NCBI RefSeq assembly: GCF_008056315.1
Contig: NZ_VRKQ01000010.1
Location: 1,054,001-1,118,000 of the forward strand
Reading direction: 5' to 3'
Origin: Seonamhaeicola maritimus
GTDB lineage: Bacteria; Bacteroidota; Bacteroidia; Flavobacteriales; Flavobacteriaceae
DNA: 64,000 nucleotides
Below are positions 1-8,435 of this stretch, one piece after another. A model generated the notes under the pieces. The model saw only the letters and a list, made by a program, of their open reading frames with translations, did no database searches and was not told where the DNA came from. The position numbers and the translations under genes are program-made. Numbering within the stretch: the first letter of the stretch is position 1; each line of letters opens with the position of its first letter.

Positions 1-57
1 TGCATTATTAAGGCATGCCATTAAAATGGCTAGTAAAAAAACAAAATGTTTTTTCAT
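1..57 (-). CDS. nosD: NosD, N-terminal fragment (runs off the window)
   Basis: Only the first 19 codons are present. They encode a Lys-Lys start followed by a hydrophobic stretch ending in a Cys-containing segment, as in an export signal. The ATG lies 4 nt after the nosL stop, so it is co-transcribed with nosL. In flavobacterial nos operons the gene after nosL is usually nosD, a periplasmic beta-helix protein needed to mature the CuZ centre of nitrous oxide reductase. The name therefore rests on position; the visible residues show only an exported protein. Confidence 0.6.
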   Translation of the reverse strand, partial: MKKHFVFLLAILMACLNNA

Positions 58-61
58 GGTG

Positions 62-499
62 CTAGTCTTTAAAATGAGCTAGTAATTCTTCCCAGGAGTA
101 CAGCGTACCGCCTTTTTCAGCTTGTTTAGTTTCGGCTTCTGTTTTGGTTTTAAAAGCAGAAAGAAATGCTCCCATTGGGCTTGGGATATTCTCACTTATT
201 AAAAAAGTGGATTCAGTAGCATCAATAAGTGCTTCTGGTTCTAAATAGTTGTTTGATAAGTATAATTTGATGGTAAAGGTATCAAATTCATCCATAAAAT
301 TAATCATACACTCGGTGGCATCAAATTTATAAACCTTTCCTTTTTTGGTTACTACTTCTGCCGCATGGACCTTGTCTACAATGGTCATTTTACAGAAATG
401 ACAACCATCATTTCCATAATCTATGGGTTTGGGTGAGATATTACAGCCAACAAATGTCAGCAATAATACAATTATTGAATAGTGTTTTAGTGTTTTCAT
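62..499 (-). CDS. nosL: NosL, copper chaperone for nitrous oxide reductase
   Basis: A 145-aa lipoprotein. Residues 1-18 form a signal peptide ending in a lipobox with Cys19, so it should be anchored on the periplasmic side of a membrane. The family metal site is visible as Cys33-x2-Cys36-x-Met38 (CHFCKM), followed by the conserved block around KFDATECMINFM. NosL delivers Cu(I) to NosZ. It sits 28 nt after a nos-linked membrane protein and 4 nt before the predicted nosD, in the expected operon order. Length and motifs are typical for the family. Confidence 0.93.
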   Translation of the reverse strand: MKTLKHYSIIVLLLTFVGCNISPKPIDYGNDGCHFCKMTIVDKVHAAEVVTKKGKVYKFDATECMINFMDEFDTFTIKLYLSNNYLEPEALIDATESTFLISENIPSPMGAFLSAFKTKTEAETKQAEKGGTLYSWEELLAHFKD

Positions 500-527
500 T
501 TTTTAGTGTTTTGGTCGTTTGTGATTT

Positions 528-1127
528 CTACATATGCAATGCTTTTTTGTGGATTTTCTTTCCTACTAGATGCGCAATAAATGATCCTGCAATTCCTAAA
601 CCTAAGAATAAAGAACCTAGTTGTGGGTATGAATGCGCTTTAAAATTTAAAATGTCTTTGGTGCCAAATAATGGTGGTTGAAAGCCCATAATAGAGCCAT
701 CAGGGTTAGTGAATTTCATAATTGCCTTAGGGTCTAGGTCATGACCGTAATCATGTTCCCAGAGGTAAAAATCATAGAGTCCAGCAGCACTTAAGACTAT
801 CATTAAAATGAACCAAAATAAAAACCATTTGTAGTTTCCTTTGAAGGCTATTATTAAACCAATAATGGTTGTAATAATGATTCCTATGGGAAAGATTTTG
901 AATTCTGGAATAGCTTCAGGGATATACTTCATGCCGACATAATGATTCATAATATTAATATTCTTAATGTCGTGCGGATTGGCATCGGAAAAATCATTAA
1001 TATGAATATACATTCCTAGTGGTGTAGGGTATTGCGGTGCTTCTAAAGTAATTTTCCAAAGGGGAAAAAGAAATAGCCCTAAAGGTAATAAAGCTGCAAT
1101 AAGCATAATGATATTTTGCCGTTTCAT
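528..1127 (-). CDS. nos operon membrane protein of unknown function
   Basis: A 199-aa protein when started at the ATG at 1127, which gives a Lys-Arg n-region followed by a hydrophobic helix. An in-frame ATG at 1181 would add 18 residues that look less like a membrane-protein start. Helices are visible near residues 6-24, 90-108, 113-135 and 170-192, with a roughly 60-residue extracytoplasmic loop after the first. I recognise it only by position: flavobacterial nos clusters commonly carry such a protein between nosZ and nosL. A role in electron supply or assembly is plausible but not shown. A hairpin at 1262-1293 separates it from nosZ, so it may be transcribed at a lower level than nosZ. Confidence 0.7.
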   Translation of the reverse strand: MKRQNIIMLIAALLPLGLFLFPLWKITLEAPQYPTPLGMYIHINDFSDANPHDIKNINIMNHYVGMKYIPEAIPEFKIFPIGIIITTIIGLIIAFKGNYKWFLFWFILMIVLSAAGLYDFYLWEHDYGHDLDPKAIMKFTNPDGSIMGFQPPLFGTKDILNFKAHSYPQLGSLFLGLGIAGSFIAHLVGKKIHKKALHM

Positions 1128-1261
1128 CTGTAATTTTTTTATTGTTTTATATCTGTCAGATGTAATTGCGCCATTAAACATTTTGGTTGACAGTAACTAA
1201 ATTGCCATGGCTCATTTCATATATCTTGAAGTTTGAGATATTTTTTTGTGTTTTAAAAAGA

Positions 1262-1293
1262 AAGGCGAGAGCGAAATGAATAACTCTCGCCTT
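1262..1293 (-). terminator. Stem-loop after nosZ inside the nos operon
   Basis: Perfect 10-bp arms (1262-1271 and 1284-1293; AAGGCGAGAG with CTCTCGCCTT) enclose a 12-nt loop. Read leftward, the stem is followed by TCTTTTT. It begins about 40 nt after the nosZ stop. It could be a partial intrinsic terminator, or a 3'-end stabiliser of nosZ mRNA that lowers expression of the accessory genes downstream. Confidence 0.7.
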
Positions 1294-1335
1294 GTTTAGG
1301 GAAATAAACACTAAAACAAAATTTCCCTAAGTTTT

Positions 1336-3300
1336 TTATTCTATGTCTTCTCCTAATGACCATCTAAGAGGCGTACTAGAATTGGCCGCAGAAACACGAA
1401 CATATCCTTGCATTTCTTGATGTAGTGCCGAACAGAAATCTGTACAATAGAATGGCCAAACACCAACTTGTTTAGGTTCCCAGACAAAGGTTTCTGTTTG
1501 CCCTGGCATAATTAGTAATTCTGAAGTGTTAGCTCCAATAATACTTACGCCGTGAGGTACATCATAATCTTGTTCTAAGTTTGTGATATGGAAATATACT
1601 TTGTCACCTACCTTAATACCTTCAATATTATCAGGCGCAAAGTGACTACGTATAGTTGTCATATAAATATGCACGTCTTTACCTTCACGAACCACTTTTG
1701 TATCCGCCTCTGTTTTGGTGGCGTAAGGGTGGTTGTTTTCTTCTAACTTGAATAATTTTTTAGAACGAGGCTTAATTAAATCAGCAGGACATCCAGCTGC
1801 ATAGTGAGGTTCACCTACAGTTGGGAAATCTAATAAGAGTTCCATTTTATCTCCTGAAATATCATATAGTTGAGCCGATTGTGTTACCTCTGGACCTGTA
1901 GGTAAATAACGGTCTTTTGTAATCTTATTCATGGCCACAACATACTTGCCAAAAGGCTTTTGAGAATTTCCACCAGGAATCATTAAGTGACCAACAGAGT
2001 AGTAACATGGTTGTCTATCAACAACTTCCCAAGTACCTAATTTCCATTTTACAACTTCCGAAGAAATAAAGAATGTTGTATAAGCATTTCCTTTTCCATC
2101 AAATTCTGTATGTAAAGGTCCCAAACCTGGTTGCTCAACTACACCGGCTAAAGAAGCTTCGAAATCTATGATAGGAATACCATAAGCATCTCCTGCAAAA
2201 CTTTCGTTTTCAATAGCGGCTAACATTTTTGTAAATGAATGTACTGTTAAGTTTGCAGATAATTTTCCACTACCAACTATGTATTCTCCAGTTGGATCTA
2301 CATCACATCCGTGAGGTGATTTTGGTGTTGGCATTAAAAATACAGCACCTGGTACATCCAATGGGTTTACAGTAAGCACCTCTTTTATCATGGTTGAAGT
2401 AGCAGAATGCGTAGACTCGTCATAAACGTTATGAGCATAATTAGCAGGCATCATAGTACCGCCGCCATTGTTAACATATTCTTCAATTTTTTTCCAGTTA
2501 ACAGCTGCAATAAAATCTTTATCATTTTGAGAGGCATTAACCTCCATAAGCGTACTAGCTTCTTCGGTATTATAAGTGCTAAAGAAGAACCATCCATGAG
2601 ATTTTCCTCTACCAGGGTGAGATAAATCATAGTCAAAACCAGGCATGATTAATTGGAATTTAATATCCATATGGCCATGTTCCGGATCAACAGAAATAAA
2701 AGATAAAGCACCTTTAAAGTTACCTTTGTAATCTTTTATAGGCATATCTTTTTGAGGAATAGGAATAGAGAAACGCGTTCCTGCTACTACATATTCTGTA
2801 TTTTCAGTTACAAAAGAAGAACTGTGATTACCGGCACTATTTGGTACTTCAATTATTTCGGTAGTTTCAAAAGTAGATAAATCAATCTTTGCAATACGTG
2901 GTGTATTGTTACCGTTTATAAATACCCATCGGCCATCAATAACTCCGTTTGTTTGAGAAATGTCTGGGTGGTGAGAATCATCCCAAGGAACGAACCCGTG
3001 AGATGTATTAAGCATAGGCTTAGTTTCTTCGTTATACCCATAAGCTTTTTCTGCATCTTGAGAGAAAACAGGAATCACTTTAAATAAACGTCCGGATGGT
3101 AATCCGTAGACAGAAAGTTGTCCGCTAAACCCACCAGAGATAAACGCATAAAATTCATCGTGCTCTCCCGGATTTACATAAACTTTTTCTGCAGCACTAC
3201 TTGACAAAGCTCCTGCATTAGAGTTTGAAGTATTATTACAACTTGTAAAAGCTACAAGAACACTTAAAAGTGCAACTGCTGATTTTAAAATATTTTTCAT
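1336..3300 (-). CDS. nosZ: Nitrous oxide reductase, clade II (Sec/lipoprotein type)
   Basis: A 654-aa enzyme that reduces N2O to N2 in the periplasm. It has a Sec-type signal with a lipobox-like FTSC and Cys21, instead of the twin-arginine leader of clade I enzymes, which marks it as clade II and probably lipid-anchored. The N-terminal propeller carries the CuZ histidine motifs (DDSHHPD, HPGRGKSHGW, YAHNVY, SPHGCDVDP, LHTEFD, GEPHYAAG). The C-terminal cupredoxin domain carries the CuA motif CTDFCSALHQEM, with ligands Cys619, Cys623, His627 and Met630. All expected metal ligands seem present, so the enzyme should be functional. It follows a fasciclin lipoprotein by 25 nt and precedes the accessory genes. 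Confidence 0.97.
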   Translation of the reverse strand: MKNILKSAVALLSVLVAFTSCNNTSNSNAGALSSSAAEKVYVNPGEHDEFYAFISGGFSGQLSVYGLPSGRLFKVIPVFSQDAEKAYGYNEETKPMLNTSHGFVPWDDSHHPDISQTNGVIDGRWVFINGNNTPRIAKIDLSTFETTEIIEVPNSAGNHSSSFVTENTEYVVAGTRFSIPIPQKDMPIKDYKGNFKGALSFISVDPEHGHMDIKFQLIMPGFDYDLSHPGRGKSHGWFFFSTYNTEEASTLMEVNASQNDKDFIAAVNWKKIEEYVNNGGGTMMPANYAHNVYDESTHSATSTMIKEVLTVNPLDVPGAVFLMPTPKSPHGCDVDPTGEYIVGSGKLSANLTVHSFTKMLAAIENESFAGDAYGIPIIDFEASLAGVVEQPGLGPLHTEFDGKGNAYTTFFISSEVVKWKLGTWEVVDRQPCYYSVGHLMIPGGNSQKPFGKYVVAMNKITKDRYLPTGPEVTQSAQLYDISGDKMELLLDFPTVGEPHYAAGCPADLIKPRSKKLFKLEENNHPYATKTEADTKVVREGKDVHIYMTTIRSHFAPDNIEGIKVGDKVYFHITNLEQDYDVPHGVSIIGANTSELLIMPGQTETFVWEPKQVGVWPFYCTDFCSALHQEMQGYVRVSAANSSTPLRWSLGEDIE

Positions 3301-3325
3301 TGTTATATTAGATTAGTTTAAGTTT

Positions 3326-3898
3326 TTATTTACTTGGAGGTAAAAGAACTTTGTCAATTACATGAACAATACCGTTACCAGCTTTTACACTAGCAAGAAT
3401 ATTAGCGCCTCCAATTACAGGTTTACCATCAACTACTTCGACTTGTACATATTGGTTGTTTGCCTGTCCAAGTTTAGGAAGTTTCGTTAAAATAGTTGTG
3501 CTTAAATTACCTGGAGTAACATGGTATTTTAAAATATCTGCAAGGGTGCCTTTATTTTCTGGTTTTACCAAGTTTTCCACAGTGCCTTCCGGTAAAGCAG
3601 CGAATGCTGCATCTGTAGGAGCGAAAACAGTTAAAGGTCCAACGTTTACCAATGCGTTTTCTACTTGAGCAGCTTGTACAGCAGCTACTAAGGTTTTATG
3701 ATCTGGAGAACCAATGGCTATTTGTAAGCAATTTGGTGTAGCTTCATCATCTTGAATAAAAGCTTGACCAGTTTTTGTGGTAGCAGTTTCAGATTCAGAA
3801 ACTGTAGAGGTCGTTGAGGTTTCTTTGTTTTCATTCTTACATGCTGCGAATGCAATTAAGCATAAGACAGACAGAAGAATCTGTTTAATGGTTTTCAT
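3326..3898 (-). CDS. Fasciclin-domain lipoprotein in the nos operon
   Basis: A 190-aa protein with a lipoprotein signal (Cys20), a Ser/Thr/Glu-rich linker to about residue 48, and one fasciclin (FAS1/beta-Ig-H3) domain. The domain is recognised by LTVFAPTDAAFAALP and the final block GNGIVHVIDKVLLPP. Fasciclin domains mediate adhesion or protein contacts. Here the gene sits 9 nt after the cytochrome c gene and 25 nt before nosZ, so it is probably expressed with N2O reductase. A scaffold or partner role for NosZ or the cytochrome at the membrane surface is an inference from position. Confidence 0.88.
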   Translation of the reverse strand: MKTIKQILLSVLCLIAFAACKNENKETSTTSTVSESETATTKTGQAFIQDDEATPNCLQIAIGSPDHKTLVAAVQAAQVENALVNVGPLTVFAPTDAAFAALPEGTVENLVKPENKGTLADILKYHVTPGNLSTTILTKLPKLGQANNQYVQVEVVDGKPVIGGANILASVKAGNGIVHVIDKVLLPPSK

Positions 3899-3907
3899 AT
3901 TTTGGCG

Positions 3908-4411
3908 TTATTTTAAGGTTCTAAAGTATTCTAAGACTGCTCTGGCATCTTCTTCAGATAGACTTTGATTAGCCATAGGAGCTCCGTTAAACTCCATTAA
4001 TAATGCCTTGGCCAATGGGTCTTTTTGGGTCATTTCAACCGGATTTAAAATCATGTTCATAATCCATTCTGGAGAACGACGTTCTGTAATTCCTTTTGGG
4101 GCAGGTCCAATAAATTTTTTATCCACTCTATGGCAAGCAGTACATAATTTTTTAAAGACCTCGCCACCATGAGTTGCCATTTTTTGGTCTATTTTATCAT
4201 CTAGAGTTAATGATGTTATGGGGCCAATACCTTTGTTAGTAAGATCTATTTGTTTAGATGGTGGTATAGATTCATCTTTTTTTACTTCTTTTTTAACTGT
4301 GGTTTCTTTTTTTTCATAACTGAAACCTTCTTTCTTTTTTTCTTCCTTACCTCCACAGTTAAGTAGTAATGCAGTAAATAAGATAGCTATTAGTTTTAGT
4401 GGTGTTTTCAT
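3908..4411 (-). CDS. Monoheme c-type cytochrome lipoprotein of the nos operon
   Basis: A 167-aa protein when started at the ATG at 4411; longer readings need a TTG and lose the signal peptide. The signal peptide ends at a lipobox with Cys19. A charged Lys/Glu linker follows, then a cytochrome c domain with one CTACH heme site and a probable distal Met in GAPMANQSL. It is the first gene of the leftward nos operon and is likely the electron donor to NosZ, or a link from the quinol pool, anchored to the membrane. That role is inferred from operon position. A cytochrome c is common next to clade II nosZ. Confidence 0.9.
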   Translation of the reverse strand: MKTPLKLIAILFTALLLNCGGKEEKKKEGFSYEKKETTVKKEVKKDESIPPSKQIDLTNKGIGPITSLTLDDKIDQKMATHGGEVFKKLCTACHRVDKKFIGPAPKGITERRSPEWIMNMILNPVEMTQKDPLAKALLMEFNGAPMANQSLSEEDARAVLEYFRTLK

Positions 4412-4434
4412 AAAAGTGGATTTTTTGCCAATAA

Positions 4435-4442
4435 CAAAACTA
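4435..4442 (-). promoter_or_regulatory. Candidate -7 box of the nos operon
   Basis: Read leftward the bases are TAGTTTTG, a match to the Bacteroidota -7 consensus TAnnTTTG. It ends 24 nt before the cytochrome c ATG. The position where a -33 TTG would be expected falls at the edge of the palindrome at 4461-4482 and lacks TTG, which fits an activator-dependent promoter. Confidence 0.5.
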
Positions 4443-4460
4443 GGTAGTAAAAACACCAAA

Positions 4461-4482
4461 AAATATGATAAAAATCATATTT
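4461..4482. promoter_or_regulatory. Perfect palindrome between the nos operon and the Rrf2 gene (FNR-like operator)
   Basis: AAATATGAT-AAAA-ATCATATTT: two perfect 9-bp arms with a 4-bp spacer. The core TGAT-N4-ATCA equals the inner part of the FNR/DNR consensus TTGAT-N4-ATCAA. The centre (4471.5) is 60 nt from each flanking start codon and about 30 nt from a candidate -7 box on each side. It therefore overlaps where both -33 elements would sit, which suits a class II activator site or a repressor operator. Confidence 0.7.
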
Positions 4483-4501
4483 AGGATGTATTCATCTTTT
4501 T

Positions 4502-4509
4502 TATATTTG
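4502..4509 (+). promoter_or_regulatory. Candidate -7 box of the Rrf2-family gene
   Basis: TATATTTG matches the Bacteroidota -7 consensus exactly and lies 22 nt before the Rrf2 ATG. No TTG is found 19 nt upstream; that position coincides with the right edge of the palindrome at 4461-4482. Confidence 0.5.
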
Positions 4510-4531
4510 TTATTTAATTCTGATATTTAAT

Positions 4532-4963
4532 ATGCTTTCAAATTCATCTAAATATGCCATAAAAGCAGTTCTATTTTTAGCTTTACATTCTGATGAGGAA
4601 AAAAGGGTAATGGTTAAGGATATAGCTGTGCCTATTAATGTGCCACAAGCATATTTAGCAAAATTGCTACAGCCATTGGTGAAAGAAGAATTAGTGTCCT
4701 CTGTTAGGGGGCCTAAAGGAGGGTTTTATTTAAACGAAGAAAACTTGAATCATTCAGTAATAGATATTATTCATGTTATTGATGGCGAACAGAAGCTTAA
4801 TTCCTGTATGTTAAGTTTAGAAAAATGTAATGAAGAGAAACCTTGTCCGTTGCATAATATACTAGTTGCCTCAAGAAAAGATATTTTAAATAATTTAGAA
4901 AATAGAACTATTAAAGAATTAGCATTTTCTGTGGAAGAAGGTAGCGCTTTTCTCCCGCTTTAA
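4532..4963 (+). CDS. Rrf2-family transcriptional regulator, probable Fe-S/NO sensor
   Basis: A 143-aa protein with the Rrf2 winged helix-turn-helix (KYAIKAVLFLAL, then NVPQAYLAKLLQPLVKEELVSSVRG) and the wing SVRGPKGGFYL. Three cysteines, Cys92, Cys99 and Cys105 (C-x6-C-x5-C), followed by PLH, resemble the iron-sulfur cluster ligands of IscR, NsrR and RsrR. It is divergent from the nos operon and shares a 120-nt promoter region holding a palindrome, so it probably controls nos genes and itself in response to NO or cluster state. That target is inferred. It converges with the barrel gene on the other side, with only 2 nt between the stops. Confidence 0.9.
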   Translation: MLSNSSKYAIKAVLFLALHSDEEKRVMVKDIAVPINVPQAYLAKLLQPLVKEELVSSVRGPKGGFYLNEENLNHSVIDIIHVIDGEQKLNSCMLSLEKCNEEKPCPLHNILVASRKDILNNLENRTIKELAFSVEEGSAFLPL

Positions 4964-4965
4964 TT

Positions 4966-5493
4966 CTAAAAATAAAACCTTACAAAAGGTACCCACGAAT
5001 CTGAGTAAATACTTCTGTTTTCATTATATAACAAGTCATACCTTATACCAAAAACAACATTGCCGCTTCTATAACCGGCTCCAAGGTATAATGCCGGAGA
5101 CCAAAAATTGTCGTCAGCCAAATTTAAGTGAACATCATATCTTCTGTTAACATGGAGTTGTTCGTATTCAGCCGAAATTTGAACTTCATTGATAACATTG
5201 AATAAGCTAATTAAACTACCTCCTAGAATATTAGATTTGTAAAGTCCTTTTTGATTATTGAAAGTAGCGTTTAATCCTAAACCCAGAGCAAAATTATGAT
5301 TAAACTCATATATGGCACTAGGTGCTATGGTTCCACTAAAAAAACCATCTCCAAAATTTAGCCCTAATCCACCGCCATATCTCACATTATTCCAAAAATC
5401 ATCTTTATTTTTCTGAGCAGTAATTGTCTGAAAACAGAAAAGGGAAACTAATAAAATAATGAGGGTTTTTTTATAAAATGAAGAAAATTGCAT
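4966..5493 (-). CDS. Predicted outer-membrane beta-barrel protein
   Basis: A 175-aa protein started at ATG 5493; the TTG two codons upstream is unlikely. It has a signal peptide (to about residue 27, ending TITAQ), then alternating amphipathic strands rich in Gly, Tyr and Asn, and it ends in an aromatic residue (VPFVRFYF) as barrel proteins do. Relatives in Flavobacteriaceae are often mislabelled 'alpha-ketoglutarate decarboxylase', probably because they sit beside sucA, as here. No enzymatic motif is visible. It is transcribed away from sucA, so the link may be only positional. Confidence 0.75.
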   Translation of the reverse strand: MQFSSFYKKTLIILLVSLFCFQTITAQKNKDDFWNNVRYGGGLGLNFGDGFFSGTIAPSAIYEFNHNFALGLGLNATFNNQKGLYKSNILGGSLISLFNVINEVQISAEYEQLHVNRRYDVHLNLADDNFWSPALYLGAGYRSGNVVFGIRYDLLYNENRSIYSDSWVPFVRFYF

Positions 5494-5586
5494 AGTCAAA
5501 ATGAGATATTATTAAAAAATTAACAACAAAACAAACATATTCGCTAAATGCTTATTATAAGGTATAAATATAGACAAAGAATCATC

Positions 5587-5617
5587 TATTTTTGGCAAAA
5601 GTTGTATTTTTGGCAAA
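5587..5617 (+). promoter_or_regulatory. Tandem -7-like boxes upstream of sucA
   Basis: The 13-bp sequence TATTTTTGGCAAA occurs twice, at 5587-5599 and 5605-5617, with an 18-bp period. Each copy begins with TATTTTTG, a match to the TAnnTTTG -7 consensus. The second copy would start transcription about 30 nt before the sucA ATG. No TTG lies 19 nt upstream of either. Overlapping promoters or a duplicated regulator site are both possible. Confidence 0.45.
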
Positions 5618-5652
5618 TATTTTGACTAACCTTTACGGGACTAAAAATAGCG

Positions 5653-8397
5653 ATGGATAAATTTTCATTTTTAAATACAGCACATACAGCATATTTTGCT
5701 GATTTGTACGATCAATATTTGCAAAATCCTGATAGTGTTGAACCTAGTTGGAGAGCCTTTTTTCAAGGTTATGATTTTGGTAGTGAGAACTACGGTTTAG
5801 ATGGTGAGATTGTTGAGGGCGTTACAACCCAGATACCAGAACATCTTCATAAAGAGTTTCAAGTTGTTAAGCTTATTGATGGTTATAGAATGCGTGGGCA
5901 TTTATTTACCAAAACAAACCCAGTTAGAACAAGAAGAGCATATTTCCCAACTTTAGAGTTAAAAAATTTCGAGCTTTCCGAAAACGATTTAGATACGGTA
6001 TTTTCTGCTGGTGAGATTTTAGGTTTAGAAGCACAACCTTTACGCGAAATCATTAAGCACTTAGAACAAATTTATTGTGATTCTATTGGCGTTGAATATA
6101 TGTATTTGCGTAACCCAGATGTGATTAAATGGTGGCAAGATAAACTGAATGTTAACGATAACCACCCAGAATACTCAACAGAAACTAAAAAGTATATACT
6201 TTCAAAATTAAATCAGGCGGTGACGTTTGAGAATTTTTTACAAACCAAATATGTTGGTCAAAAACGTTTTTCGTTAGAAGGAGGAGAGTCTTTAATTCCA
6301 GCTATTAGTAATACGCTTTATAATGCGGTTGAAAAGTTTGGAGTTAAGGAATGTGTTTTAGGAATGGCACACCGTGGTCGATTAAGTACATTGGTTAATA
6401 TTTTTAGAAAACCATTACATGAACTATTTAGCGAGTTTGAAGGTAAAGATTTTGAGGATCAAGATATTGATGGTGATGTAAAATATCACTTAGGATTAAC
6501 GCTTGATAAAACCTATCAAAACGGAAAGTCTATTAAGATGAATTTGGTGCCAAATCCATCACATTTAGAAACTGTTGGTCCGGTAGCTGAAGGAATTACA
6601 AGAGCTAAAATTGATGATGATTATGATGGTGATGACTCTAAAATATTACCAATATTAGTACATGGAGATGCGGCTATTGCTGGTCAAGGAATAGCTTATG
6701 AGGTGGCTCAAATGAGTATGCTTAATGGTTATAAGACAGGAGGAACTATTCACATAGTAGTTAATAACCAAATTGGATTTACCACCAATTATTTAGATGC
6801 GCGTTCAAGCACCTATTGTACAGATGTTGCTAAAGTAACGCTGTCACCTGTATTGCATGTTAATGCTGATGATGCTGAGGCGGTTGCACATGCTATTGAA
6901 ATGGCATTGGATTACAGAATGCGTTTCAAAAAAGACGTTTATATTGATTTGTTAGGGTATAGAAAGTACGGGCATAATGAAGGTGATGAACCGCGTTTTA
7001 CTCAGCCTAAACTTTATAAAAATATAGCAAGACACCCAAATCCTTTTAAGGTATACTCCGAAAAGCTTATTGCTGAAGGAGCTATTGATAAAGCTTATTC
7101 TGATGGTATCGTAGCAGAATTTAAAGGGACTCTTGAAAGCGAATATGCTAAGGCTAAAGAATCAAATTCTTCCAAAGTTAGAGAGTTTATGCAAGAACGT
7201 TGGACGGATTTTACGCGTAGAGGATTAGATGCTATGCTTAAAACCATAGACACTAAATATCCGGAAGAAAATCTTAAGAAGATTTCAAAGGTGGTTTCTA
7301 CAGTTCCGGAAGGTGTTAAGTTTTTACGTAAAGCTGTTCGTATTTTAGATGGACGTGAAAAAATGGTTTTTGAGACTGATAAACTTGATTGGGGTATGGC
7401 TGAAACCTTGGCTTATGGTAGTTTATTAGAAGAAGGTTTTAATGTTAGAATTTCTGGACAAGATGTTGAACGAGGAACATTTAGCCATCGTCATGCTATT
7501 TTGCGTGATGAAATTTCTGAAGAACGCATCAATCTTTTAAATACTAATCCAGAGAATAAAGGCGAAATGTCTATTTACAATTCGTTTCTTTCTGAATATG
7601 GTGTTCTTGGTTTTGATTATGGTTATGCCATGGCAAACCCAAATACACTAACAATTTGGGAAGCGCAGTTTGGAGATTTTAGTAATGGTGCTCAAATTAT
7701 TTTCGATCAATATTTATCGGCAGCCGAAGATAAATGGAAAGCCCAAAATGGAGTAGTTGTATTATTACCTCATGGTTATGAAGGACAAGGTTCAGAGCAT
7801 TCATCAGCTAGAATGGAACGTTATCTACAATTGTGTGCTAATGATAATATGATAGTTGCAGATTGTACAACACCCGCAAGTTTTTTCCATTTGTTGCGTC
7901 GTCAAATGAAACGTGACTATAGAAAACCTCTAATAGTATTTACGCCGAAAAGTTTATTGAGACATCCTAAGGCAGTTTCTTCAATTAAAGAATTGGCTAA
8001 CGGAAAGTTTGAAGAAGTAATTGATGATACTATGAATCCTGATAAAGTTAAAAAGCTAGTTTTTTGTACTGGTAAATTCTATTACGAATTATTGGCAGAA
8101 AGAGAAGTTCTTAATAGAAAGGATGTTGCATTGATAAGAATGGAGCAATTGTTTCCGCTACATTTAGATAGAATTCAAGAAATTATCAGTCGTTATCCAA
8201 ATGCAGAAAAATATATTTGGGCGCAAGAAGAACCTAAAAATATGGGGGCTTGGGGCTTTATGGCACAACGCTTGGATATTGTTAAACTAGAAGTTTGTGC
8301 AAGACCGTACAACTCTGTTCCAGCACCAGGTTCTAGCGCCAGAGATAAAAGAAGACAGCGTCAGGTAATTATGGACGTTTTTGATACAAAAGAATAA
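5653..8397 (+). CDS. sucA: 2-oxoglutarate dehydrogenase E1 component
   Basis: A 914-aa thiamine-diphosphate enzyme of the TCA cycle. It decarboxylates 2-oxoglutarate and transfers the succinyl group to the E2 lipoyl arm. The N-terminus has the E1o-specific segment ([18 protein letters not shown]) that helps bind E2. Further landmarks are [22 protein letters not shown] (the TPP/Mg site) and the C-terminal transketolase-like half with [10 protein letters not shown] and [11 protein letters not shown]. Length is normal for the homodimeric E1. The E2 gene follows after 38 nt. No E3 (lpd) gene is in the window, so E3 must be encoded elsewhere. Confidence 0.98.
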   Translation: MDKFSFLNTAHTAYFADLYDQYLQNPDSVEPSWRAFFQGYDFGSENYGLDGEIVEGVTTQIPEHLHKEFQVVKLIDGYRMRGHLFTKTNPVRTRRAYFPTLELKNFELSENDLDTVFSAGEILGLEAQPLREIIKHLEQIYCDSIGVEYMYLRNPDVIKWWQDKLNVNDNHPEYSTETKKYILSKLNQAVTFENFLQTKYVGQKRFSLEGGESLIPAISNTLYNAVEKFGVKECVLGMAHRGRLSTLVNIFRKPLHELFSEFEGKDFEDQDIDGDVKYHLGLTLDKTYQNGKSIKMNLVPNPSHLETVGPVAEGITRAKIDDDYDGDDSKILPILVHGDAAIAGQGIAYEVAQMSMLNGYKTGGTIHIVVNNQIGFTTNYLDARSSTYCTDVAKVTLSPVLHVNADDAEAVAHAIEMALDYRMRFKKDVYIDLLGYRKYGHNEGDEPRFTQPKLYKNIARHPNPFKVYSEKLIAEGAIDKAYSDGIVAEFKGTLESEYAKAKESNSSKVREFMQERWTDFTRRGLDAMLKTIDTKYPEENLKKISKVVSTVPEGVKFLRKAVRILDGREKMVFETDKLDWGMAETLAYGSLLEEGFNVRISGQDVERGTFSHRHAILRDEISEERINLLNTNPENKGEMSIYNSFLSEYGVLGFDYGYAMANPNTLTIWEAQFGDFSNGAQIIFDQYLSAAEDKWKAQNGVVVLLPHGYEGQGSEHSSARMERYLQLCANDNMIVADCTTPASFFHLLRRQMKRDYRKPLIVFTPKSLLRHPKAVSSIKELANGKFEEVIDDTMNPDKVKKLVFCTGKFYYELLAEREVLNRKDVALIRMEQLFPLHLDRIQEIISRYPNAEKYIWAQEEPKNMGAWGFMAQRLDIVKLEVCARPYNSVPAPGSSARDKRRQRQVIMDVFDTKE

Positions 8398-8435
8398 AAA
8401 AGAAAAATTTTAGAATACAATTAAAATTATTACAG

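Noticed and set aside
1221-1241. Inverted repeat ATATCT-N9-AGATAT as a nos operator
   Set aside because: Six-base AT-rich arms are expected often by chance here, and no promoter box is adjacent; mentioned only within the nosZ hairpin finding.
2407-2636. Frames inside nosZ on both strands
   Set aside because: They lie wholly within a conserved enzyme gene and show no signal, motif or spacing of their own.
4412-4459. N-terminal extension of the nos cytochrome
   Set aside because: It starts at TTG and removes the lipoprotein signal from the N-terminus; it also crosses the candidate -7 box.
4966-5493. Calling the barrel gene a 2-oxoglutarate decarboxylase
   Set aside because: The protein is a short exported beta-rich protein with no thiamine-enzyme motif; the label would come from its neighbour sucA.
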